From Symbiodinium natans (lineage: Eukaryota; Sar; Dinophyceae; Suessiales; Symbiodiniaceae), in assembly GCA_905221605.1 (NCBI GenBank), contig CAJNDS010001269.1, forward strand, positions 288,501-352,500: a stretch of DNA of 64,000 bases, read 5' to 3'. Shown one piece after another: positions 29,283 through 37,062 of this stretch. The notes under the pieces are model-generated. The model had not been told where the DNA came from. It ran no database searches and saw nothing but the letters and a program-made list of their open reading frames with translations. The translations under genes were made by a program, and so were the position numbers. Position 1 is the stretch's first letter. Each line of letters starts with the position of its first letter.

Positions 29283-29425
29283 GGGATGTTCCCCCTTGTA
29301 CGAAAAGTCCGTAATAGGGATTAGGGTTTAGGGGGTACTGTAACCCCTATGAAGTCCTTAGTAGGGATTATAAAAGGGGGTGCTATAATCCCTATAAAAG
29401 GACTGTTGGTTTTCAGGGGGAACAT
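29283..29425. mobile_element. Family A element with internal duplication
   Basis: Arms GGGATGTTCCCCCTTGTA and CAGGGGGAACATCTC; the internal AGTCCNTAATAGGGATTA-like segment occurs twice, and a TTTAGGG unit is embedded. Confidence 0.8.
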
Positions 29426-30311
29426 CTCAAGGCTTGGCGGCCTTAGGGGGCGCGCCTCAAGGTAGGCCCGTGACTCGTCGCTGGCGACAGGATCCTCGTC
29501 CTGACACCAGCGCCCCCGAAACCCCAACCCCCCCCCACCAAAAAAAAAAAACAATAACATAACAACAACATTATCACCAACAACCCCTGGACAAACCCTA
29601 AGGGTTTTGAGGGGGAGCGACTCCAGTGCTGAGCGTGTGAAGGATGTCCGTCCATGTCCGATACCTTAAAGTCTCAATTTCAAAGAAACTCTACAACCTA
29701 TGTGTATACGTATATATAGATATATATGTATATATATATTATATTACATAAGTACATATGCCCTTTAATAAACAAAAAAACAGGGAAGCACCCCGTCATG
29801 ACTAGGCACGCTCCCCTCTCAGAAGGTTGCAGAGGTTGCTACTAAGCAAACCCGCAGAGCCCTCAACCCTAACTACTGTTTGCTTTAGACTCCCCCAGTT
29901 GCTTCTGAAAATGTAATCTCCTGATTAACCTAACAGGGAAGAAACTCTTTATGTTGCTGGTGGTTCTTAAGCAAACAGTAGTAAACCCTTAAAGCCCTAA
30001 ATTGTGAGCCTTTCGTCTTTGTCGCCACTCTGAAGTGCCCACCAGCTCTGTCAAGTCACCTGTGCTCGCAGGGTGCAGCCCATACACCTCACCTTTTCCA
30101 CCCGAAAGAAGGGAATCTGTACTCTACTTTCGGAGGGTGTATATGCCCGTTTGGTTGATTACAATGTTGATTATAGGGGTACGAGGTTGATCGTCTGTGT
30201 AGACCCGCAGTAGACCCGAAACCCGGGTTCAAAACCGGTCCATCGATGTGCTCCCATGGCTCCGGCCTGCTGATCGCCATCCGAATGCACGCGCCTGGCA
30301 CGGGCACGTAC

Positions 30312-30380
30312 GTGCTCAGCAAGCTTGTAAACCGAGTCGAAGCATGACAGGGCGTTGTCTGGAACACCAAAGTTCCCAAG
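30312..30380 (-). CDS. Exon, unidentified
   Basis: Exactly 23 codons, phase 0: LGNFGVPDNALSCFDSVYKL then AEH, with acceptor TCACAAG and donor CAC|GTACGTGC. Confidence 0.7.
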
Positions 30381-30607
30381 CTTGTGACGCATTAGAGGCC
30401 TACTTAGACCCTAAACCCTGAACGGTCACTATTTTGAGTCGTTTGGGGGTCGCAGTCAGGCCACACGAGCCTATGGTGGGGGGCTGTCAGGGATGCTCAT
30501 ATGCGAGTCTGATAGGTACATTGGAGGTTTTGGGTACCCTAAACCCTTAACCCTAAACCCTAAACCCTAAACCCTAAACCCAAAACCCTAAACCCCAACT
30601 CCTCAAC

Positions 30608-30702
30608 CCGCTGAAAGACACTGCGCCCTTCATCGGACAGCTGGGGGACCCGAGTGGCTTGGCCAAGGAAGGCGGCCAGGGCGCCGCTTGCCTCCAAGCC
30701 AC
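30608..30702 (-). CDS. Exon, unidentified
   Basis: Acceptor CTTCAAG, then GLEASGALAAFLGQATRVPQ and LSDEGRSVFQR (31 codons plus two bases), donor CGG|GTTGAG. Ala-rich helix first. Confidence 0.75.
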
Positions 30703-30807
30703 CTTGAAGTCCAACAATAGGGTTTAGGGTTTAGGGTTTAGGGTTTGCGGTTTGGGGTTTAGGGTTTAGGACCTTGAAGTCCAAAAACAATTGAGAACAC
30801 TCCCTGA

Positions 30808-30882
30808 CCCCCCCAACTACCGGGGTTTATATACGCTACTAATATGGGTTAAAGGGTAGTTGGGGGGTGCTGGTCAACCCTA
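30808..30882. mobile_element. Family J element, inverted relative to 12345
   Basis: ACCCCCCCAACTACC at the left, TAAAGGGTAGTTGGGGGGTG at the right, TATACGCTACTAATATG inside. Confidence 0.85.
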
Positions 30883-30982
30883 AACCCTACCCTCCATCAT
30901 CTACGACTAGAAATGGCGACCTCGACTTGCACAGTTTGTTTGGAGAACTGTCGCAACTGGCTTTGCAAAACACAGCGGGAAG

Positions 30983-31258
30983 ATGGCAACTTACCCTCTA
31001 AATTCTATGTGGATTAGGCTTAGCAGCTGCGAGGTGGGGTTTTGGGAACTTCTTCCTGAAAGGTATGGGCAGGAATGCCCAAGGCCTCGTTCTCTCTCAA
31101 CCGAGAATGTCGGAAAGCAGAATCATTCGGCCAATGGAGCCCAATTGGCTGCAATGAAACTTGGCGACAGAAATCTCGCCCCAAACATCTCCTTCACGGA
31201 GCCTTTCACACAGTCAAGGTTTCTGTCCTCAGCTTGCATTTTCCACGGGAACCTGTAG
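30983..31258 (+). CDS. Possible coding stretch, unidentified
   Basis: Plus frame of 91 codons with ENVGKQNHSANGAQLAAMKL then GDRNLAPNISFTEPFTQ. Minus alternatives are open too. Confidence 0.35.
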   Translation: MATYPLNSMWIRLSSCEVGFWELLPERYGQECPRPRSLSTENVGKQNHSANGAQLAAMKLGDRNLAPNISFTEPFTQSRFLSSACIFHGNL

Positions 31259-31587
31259 ATCAATGCTCATCTCCCAGCACGGCCGATTCGGGATGGAGAC
31301 TTCCCAGAAGCCCTCGACTTACACACTTGATGCCACTGCTAGCACTCTAAACCCTCCAAACCCTAAACCACAAAAGTCTGCCAATCCTGCAAAACTGCCC
31401 TTGCTTGTGGGTCTGCGTTGGTTGTTTATCGTTTGGAGGGAGGCTGCTCCCGCCTACACCCTATACTCTTAAACCCTGGGCTACGATGGACAATAGGGGC
31501 CGATTAGATGTGAATGGCTAGTCTAGCAGGTGTCTAGCAGATTACATTCAATTTTCAGCTACAGTTGTTATAAGAAGGATTCTCAGG

Positions 31588-31705
31588 GGATGATCTTGGC
31601 AATTTCTTCCCTAACACTACAATTGTCGCACGCCGGACTGGGGACACGGCCGGGTGAGAGAAGCGGAACAGCCCTGGCAAGCTGCCTGAGGAGCTTGAGT
31701 GAAAA
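31588..31705 (-). CDS. Possible exon, strand uncertain
   Basis: Minus reads SLKLLRQLARAVPLLSPGRV then PSPACDNCSVREEIAKIIP. Plus is open as well. C-x2-C present. Confidence 0.4.
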
Positions 31706-32028
31706 AGGCCGGTGGCCTCTTTATCTGCTACCCTTATACCTTAATTTATAGCCCCGAGATACCCTAAAAAGAACCCCCTGCAAAACAGAAACCCTACTTA
31801 AAACAGAAACCCTACTTAAAGAGATCACCGGCCTCTATAATGCTTGAGGCTTGAGGGCTTATCATGTCACGCATCGGGTTTATAGGGTTTGGAGGGTGAA
31901 CAGCGTCATCTACAGGGTTGGTGGGCTTTATCAGTGGGCTTCGTAGGATTCACACCTCTCAAAGTACCAAGTATAAAGGCCTCTGTGTATCCCTAGGCCC
32001 TAAGCCCTGAACACTCAACCCTAGGTAC

Positions 32029-32159
32029 CTTGGAGGTTTCGCGATTAGCAGGACCAGGGACCCCAACGCGGGGCTCGCCAGGGCCGTCAGGACGAGGGCA
32101 AGGCCCATCAAGGGCTGCAGGGCTGGGAGGGGCCAAGTCATGTTACGCACTTCGGACAT
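32029..32159 (-). CDS. First exon of a membrane or secreted protein
   Basis: ATG at 32157-32159 directly follows an in-frame TGA, so translation probably starts here. The N-terminus MSEVRNMTWPLPALQPLMG is followed by LALVLTALASPALGSLVLLI, a hydrophobic helix of about 24 residues that could be a signal anchor or signal peptide, then AKPPR and a consensus donor (AAG|GTACCT). The exons at 28-31 kb on minus may continue it, but phases do not connect them directly. Product unknown. Confidence 0.75.
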
Positions 32160-32305
32160 TCAGGTAGACGACCTAGGGCCTAAACCCTAAACCCTAAACC
32201 CTAAACCCTAAACCCTAAACCGGCCCAGAGCGTTTTGAGGTTCAGGGTCTCGGAAGTTAGAAGTTAGAAGTCTAGGCGCTTCGGGCGTGCTCAGGGTTTA
32301 GGCTA

Positions 32306-32375
32306 AACTCGGCAAGCTCGACTTGAAGCTCGGCTTGCGGCTGTGACTTGGCACAAGCACCTCGGAGTTGGGACA
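32306..32375 (-). CDS. Candidate exon, helical
   Basis: Minus reads QLRGACAKSQPQAELQVELA then EF. Splice sites not clear. Confidence 0.5.
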
Positions 32376-32384
32376 AACCCCCCT

Positions 32385-32490
32385 AAAACCCTAAACCCTA
32401 AACCCTAAACCCCAGACCCTAAACCCTAAACCCTAAACCCTAAACCCTAAACCCACAACCCAAAACAATGAACCCTAAACCCTAAACTGA
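32385..32490 (-). repeat. CCCTAAA array
   Basis: About 13 units with one CCCCAGA variant. Confidence 0.95.
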
Positions 32491-32499
32491 CTGAACCGG

Positions 32500-32735
32500 A
32501 AGATTGCGTTGACTACATCCATGTTGGTCTGTGTTGGAAAGCGACAAGCTTCTCGGTGGAACCGACGCCGGTTCAAGTAGCAACCGTACAAACGACGTCC
32601 ACATCCGCGGCGGCTCGAAATTGGCCTTTCTCGTATAAACAAAGAACGTTGAGTTGAGGAAGTCCGGAATGCTGGTGCTTTGAAACAGGACTTTGCAACT
32701 TTCGTGTCTTGAAGCCAAAACGTCGCAAATCTCTT
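32500..32735 (-). CDS. Possible coding stretch, unidentified
   Basis: Minus frame of 78 codons: VLFQSTSIPDFLNSTFFVYT then RKANFEPPRMWTSFVRLLLE. Protein-like, no motif recognised. Confidence 0.45.
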
Positions 32736-33120
32736 CATCTTTTCGTGTCTGTCACAAATTTAATGAGGCGGTATGGCTTTCGTGTAACCTCCGACAAGGT
32801 CGCCACAATGGTGGTATGGCTTCGTGCTTTGGAAAAGCGTTCCTGTGTTGTTATGTCCTGTCTTCGCGTTAGAATTAGGGTGTAGGGCTTAGGGTTCAGG
32901 GCCTAGGGTTTGGGGCCTCTGGACCGGCTAAAGTACCGAGGGCCCATGAAAACCCTAAACCAAGCGCCCACAGTGCGCATAACTCTTCATGGCCCATATG
33001 TCAACCCTAAACCCTACACACGAAACCCTGTAAACCCTAAAACCTAGAACAAAACCCCCCCCCCCCCACCACCCCCCCTCCCCCACCCCCCGCCCACGAA
33101 CACTACTGCACATGTTGCAG

Positions 33121-33225
33121 GTCTGGGTCCTTTCTTACGAGGGATGATAAGATGAAAGCTGGGCCGTCGCTTAAGAAGCGTCTTGCGTTTGTTACCCGAA
33201 ACGAAAAGGAGTAGACTATATGGTG
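33121..33225 (+). CDS. Candidate terminal exon
   Basis: After an acceptor TTGCAG plus reads SGSFLTRDDKMKAGPSLKKR then LAFVTRNEKE and a stop. Confidence 0.55.
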
Positions 33226-33419
33226 GATCTAAACCCTAAACCTAAACCCCTCAACTCTAAACCCTGTTCAGGTTGAACACTGAACCTTTGGGCTCCCCTC
33301 TTCTTTACGCGGGGCTCTTTTCCCCGGTGTCCTTTGGGGCGCCCCAAGCCCTAAGCCGTTCGCCCTCCCCTTCACGTGCAGGAGGGCTAAGGGCTTAGGG
33401 TCGAACATAGGAGCTGAAA

Positions 33420-33530
33420 AATTGGCATATTTTTATTTTTATTTTTTTTTTTTTTTGGGGGGGGGGGGTTATTGTCGTATAAATTGAAAGGGGCCATCAG
33501 GGAACATTGTTAGTAATTATTCCGACCCCT
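33420..33530. mobile_element. Family F element: poly(T)-poly(G) then a conserved tail
   Basis: About 17 T, about 11 G, then a tail with GGGGCCATCAGGGAACAT and AATTATTCCGACCCCTA. The tail recurs at 25665-25740, 41000-41060 and 41310-41360. Confidence 0.75.
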
Positions 33531-33650
33531 ATACTTGGTAGCCCACTAACCATACTATAACCAGAGCACACCCTTTTTTGTTGGTTACTTTATAAGGGAA
33601 CCCAAAACCGAAAAAACGGGTAAAGGGTACCACTGGGCTACCAAGTATAT
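33530..33650. mobile_element. Family B element directly joined to family F
   Basis: ACTTGGTAGCCCACTAACCA to CCACTGGGCTACCAAGTATA. Confidence 0.85.
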
Positions 33651-33789
33651 TAGGGTGCAGGGCTCAGGATTTAAGACTTCGGTTTTGCTTTCCCGTCCGG
33701 GCCGGGCACCAGTCAAGATGCCAAACGCGACGGAGTCGAGTGGCGCCTGCTTCTGTCGCATGGCCACCTATAGAGACACGTTGCAAGGG

Positions 33790-33935
33790 TTTTTAGGGAG
33801 TTTGGGGCGTAGGGTGTTTAGGGTGTGTAGGGTGTTTAGGGTGTTTGGGGTGTTTAGGGTGTTTAGGGTGTTTAGGGTGTTTAGGGTGTGTAGGGTGTTT
33901 TGGGTGTTTAGGGTGTTGAGGGTGTTTGGGGTTTA
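33790..33935 (+). repeat. 9-mer satellite TTTAGGGTG
   Basis: About 15 tandem units, a second 9-base derivative of the telomere unit. The frame R-V-F-R-V-F is a by-product. Confidence 0.95.
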
Positions 33936-34203
33936 GGTTGAGGCTGTTCAGGGTTTAGGGCGCTTAGGGTTTTTGGGATGTTTAGGATTAGGGTGAGGCT
34001 GTTTAGGGTTTAGGGTTCAAATCTAAACGTTCGCTGCTGAGGGCTGGAAAGGCGGAAGTTCAAGGGTTTAGGGTTTAGGGTTTAAGTTTAGTTAGGGTTT
34101 AGGGTTTAGGGTTTAGGGTGCACGATTCAAGGGTTTAGGGTTTAGGGTTTAGTGTTTGGATTGCACGATCCCAGGGCTTTAAGCCCCAAGCCCGAAACCC
34201 TAG

Positions 34204-34330
34204 ACAAGCCATGCCTCTTGAAGCAAGCTGGTCATGCAAACGCTGTGAGCAAAGGCACCTGAGGCTAACCTTGGAGACTCATGGCCCTGAAGCAACCCTT
34301 CCCTCTGTGCCGCGCACCATGCTGGCCAAC
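34204..34330 (+). CDS. Candidate exon with CxxC
   Basis: After CAAG plus reads MPLEASWSCKRCEQRHLRLT then LETHGPEATLPSVPRTMLAN and a stop. The C-x2-C could bind zinc. It lies 40 bases upstream of the good exon at 34369. Confidence 0.45.
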
Positions 34331-34368
34331 GAATAAGCCCACCTACAGCAGAGGGTTTAGCTGCTTAG

Positions 34369-34457
34369 CTGAGGTGTCGAACACCCCTGGGCGGAACAAG
34401 GTCAAATCACGCAATGTCCTTTTCGAGTTCACCATCCCCGGAAATGCACCTGTCCCC
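34369..34457 (+). CDS. Exon, unidentified (plus strand)
   Basis: Acceptor GCTTAG and a consensus donor CCC|GTGAGT enclose EVSNTPGRNKVKSRNVLFEF then TIPGNAPVP (29 codons plus two bases). The best plus-strand exon in the window. Beta-strand-like second half. Product unknown. Confidence 0.8.
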
Positions 34458-34579
34458 GTGAGTACCCTGAACCTGTAGCCCTCAGCCCTGCAAATTGATA
34501 CTCAACCCTAAACCCCAAACCCTAAACCCTAAACCCTTAAACCCTGAGCTAGGGTTGGGCATGACTTTCGGCTCTTGAG

Positions 34580-34625
34580 GGAGCTGGGGTGGATTTTTTT
34601 TTTTTTTTTTTTGGGGGGGGGGGAG
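34580..34625. repeat. poly(T)-poly(G) tract
   Basis: About 20 T followed by about 11 G, the hallmark of family F heads. A second G run is at 34840-34861. Confidence 0.9.
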
Positions 34626-34857
34626 CTTCTATACCTGCGTTTTACCGGGTAGTACATGCGGCTTTGAGCCCAGAGACAAGTCGTGGGCCGAGTCGTGGGG
34701 GTTCTAGGTTTCAGGATGTAACCTTGTACCTTTCAAAACATGCTAACAGCTCAACATCCCCCCTTCTCAAACACGAACAGTAGGGAGGTGGGGGGGGGGG
34801 TGGACCAGGACTGAAAGCTCTTGGAGACGCCAGTTCTAGGGCGGGGGGGGGGGGGGG

Positions 34858-34950
34858 GGGGTTAGGGTTTAGGGTTTGGGGTTTAGGGTTTGGGGTTTGG
34901 GGTTCGGGGTTCGGGGTTTGGGGTTTAGGGTTTAGGGCCTAGGGTTTAGG
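34858..34950 (+). repeat. TTTAGGG/TTTGGGG mixed array
   Basis: About 13 units of TTTAGGG and TTTGGGG with TTCGGGG variants, starting directly at a run of G. Confidence 0.95.
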
Positions 34951-34954
34951 GTTG

Positions 34955-35024
34955 ACAGCAACGTGGGCCGCAAGGGCAGACCCAAAAAGAAACGACACCC
35001 CAACGGCCTGAGGGCTCTCTGAGT
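34955..35024 (+). CDS. Candidate terminal exon, basic
   Basis: Plus reads DSNVGRKGRPKKKRHPNGLR then AL and a stop. Resembles a nuclear localisation or RNA-binding tail. Possibly the end of the plus gene with 34369-34457. Confidence 0.5.
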
Positions 35025-35042
35025 TGTCTTACTGGTTCTCAG

Positions 35043-35140
35043 TGGGGAATGAGGGAATTAAGTACCTCAGGTTTACGGTTTAGGGTGTAGGGTTTAGAAA
35101 ACTTTCGGGGGATATAAGGTGCCTAATTCCCTCATTGCTT
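35043..35140. mobile_element. Family I element with a telomere unit inside
   Basis: GGGGAATGAGGGAATTAAGT at the left and CCTAATTCCCTCATTGC at the right; TTTAGGGTGTAGGGTTTAG between. Confidence 0.75.
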
Positions 35141-35299
35141 AAAACCCTACAGGCTCTTGGGGGGCCAGTTACAGAAGGGAAAAGCGGTATCTGCTGATAG
35201 CAGGCGCAAACATCAGTCCACAAGGTCTTATGCCTAGATCAATTATGTAAGGCTCCGCATTGCAAGAAAAAACTCAAAAAGGGACCATGACTTAAAGAA

Positions 35300-35535
35300 C
35301 CTCCCATGTGGATTGCGTGTGGCAAGGCGTGGTGCTCTTTTTGTTTCGAAATCTGCTCCTCGCGCCTCATCGGGCGAACAACCACGGCCACCCAGAAAAG
35401 TCGGGCCTTCCTAGAATTAGGACGGGCCATTGGGCCTTCGAATGCCGCCAGCAATGAACATTCTAACGGTCTAACAGGCCTTTTAATCCCTCCTGCTACT
35501 ATCAACACTCTGACCACTATAGCTTATTCAGGAAT
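35300..35535 (+). CDS. Possible coding stretch, strand uncertain
   Basis: Plus frame with RTTTATQKSRAFLELGRAIG then PSNAASNEHSNGLTGLLIPP; minus is open over the same length. Confidence 0.35.
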
Positions 35536-35612
35536 CAACCCTAAACCCTAAACCCTAAACCCTAAACCCTAAACCCTAAACCCTAAACCCTAAACCCTAA
35601 ACCCTAAACCCT
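35529..35612 (-). repeat. CCCTAAA array (about 12 perfect units)
   Basis: The longest uninterrupted perfect array in this part of the window. Confidence 0.95.
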
Positions 35613-35635
35613 ACTCAAGTGAAGCTTCACACTGA

Positions 35636-35738
35636 ACTCCCAGCCGCACATGGCATTCAAATGCTGCGACCACGACTTTCATAGGATGAGCTCGGATGGC
35701 AGTCTGTACAGAGCAGGGGCTAGAGGACGAAGCCGAAA
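35636..35738 (+). CDS. Candidate exon, His/Cys-containing
   Basis: Plus reads MAFKCCDHDFHRMSSDGSLY then RAGARGRSRK, between a CCCTAAA array and a CCCTATAAA array. Confidence 0.45.
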
Positions 35739-35875
35739 AACCCTAAACCCTATAAACCCTATAAACCCTATAAACCCTATAAACCCTATAAACCCTATAA
35801 ACCCTATAAACCCTATAAACCCTGTAAACCCTATAAACCCTATAAACCCTAAACCGTAAACCTAAACCCTAAAGA
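35738..35875 (-). repeat. 9-mer satellite CCCTATAAA
   Basis: About 12 perfect 9-base units, then return to CCCTAAA. Confidence 0.95.
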
Positions 35876-36096
35876 TTCAAAGTACGCAAGAGCGAACTGC
35901 AGCCACGATAGACGTGTTCACGCAGTGGACATTAGCGGGCGGCCGTTCCGCATTGTTGCGATGACCGACAGTTATAAACCCATGTCCTTAGAAACTGACC
36001 GTGAAACAAGGGTTGCTTTAAGCATCCCGACGATTAAAGTTCGAAAGACAAAAAATCATACAATCTGCGACATCTGGGAATTGGAACACCGCTAGC

Positions 36097-37062
36097 TCAG
36101 TCCCTCCGCAGCGCTCGTAGAGGATTCAGGACCCAGCTGTCCGAGCCATTACCCTTCTCATCCGTCGGGGGCGCAGCGCGACCCGCTCCTTTCGCAAAGT
36201 CAAGGAAGACAGGCCAGAAGAATTGCCTGCGGAACGTCCGGAGGGAACTAATGCAACATTCCTTTGAAAAGGGCGCGCCATTCGGCAGCCCGATTTCCTC
36301 TGCCCGAGGGAAGGCCTGTGCCCGGACCTTCCATGTCGACTCGTAGATGATGTACTCGGTCTCCAAACCAGGATAGGACATGGAGGTCCTGGTTTGGACA
36401 TGACAGGATTTTGCCAGAGGAACCACAAGCTCCTCCTGGACCAGCTGGGCAGACACTCCCAACTCCTGCATGAGGCTCTGGGTGGCCTCCTCGTCGGTCT
36501 CTTCTCTTTCCAGGCGCCGACATGGGAGCTTCCCGAGCTTCTGGTCCCGTGCCCTCAGCCAAGCATCTGACTGGAGCTCCACCAGTCCACAAACCTGGCC
36601 GTTGATGACCGCCAACAGCCGAACCCGTACCAGCTTCACCCGGCGCAGCAGGCCCTTCTTCAAGACCAGAAGCTCACTCTGACATGTGTTCAGCTCCGTC
36701 ACCAGGTCCTCGGCCCCCTTGCTGCTATCCCAAGCCAGTGATCCGAAAGTGAGGACGCCGCACTTCACGAAGAGCTCCCGGACCTGCGCCAAGGTGTAGG
36801 GCTCTCGAGATCTGTTCGACGCTTTCTCCTTCCATGTCACGAGGTCTTGCGTCGGCTTGCGGACGGAGCGGGCATCTTTGGGCAAGATGTCGGCATCTGT
36901 GACACTGCCGTTGTCGCCAGTGCATTGGATCATCGCCCAGAAGACCTCCTTGTGCTTCAAAGCTGCGGCCAGCTGTGCCGGTGTCTTCCCTTCTTGGTCC
37001 CGGACGGCGGCATCCCCACCCATGTCCTGGATCAAGCGCTCCGCGCAGAGAGCTGCGTTGAC
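36097..37062 (-). CDS. K+ channel exon 10: ankyrin repeats and C-terminal domain
   Basis: 321 codons and a TGA stop. It opens VNAALCAERLIQDMGGDAAV and RDQEGKTPAQLAAALKHKEV, completing one ankyrin repeat and giving another (D-x-E-G-K-T-P-A-x-L-A-A). The last 230 residues form a separate domain. EREETDEEATQSLMQELGV has the spacing of a Nudix box, but key acidic residues are replaced, so a degenerate Nudix-like fold is only a suggestion. The stop is followed by unique sequence 35.88-36.09 kb with no gene. Confidence 0.88.
   Translation of the reverse strand, partial: VNAALCAERLIQDMGGDAAVRDQEGKTPAQLAAALKHKEVFWAMIQCTGDNGSVTDADILPKDARSVRKPTQDLVTWKEKASNRSREPYTLAQVRELFVKCGVLTFGSLAWDSSKGAEDLVTELNTCQSELLVLKKGLLRRVKLVRVRLLAVINGQVCGLVELQSDAWLRARDQKLGKLPCRRLEREETDEEATQSLMQELGVSAQLVQEELVVPLAKSCHVQTRTSMSYPGLETEYIIYESTWKVRAQAFPRAEEIGLPNGAPFSKECCISSLRTFRRQFFWPVFLDFAKGAGRAAPPTDEKGNGSDSWVLNPLRALRRD

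Noticed and set aside
33655-33936. Frame encoding R-V-F repeats
   Set aside because: Product of the 9-base TTTAGGGTG satellite.
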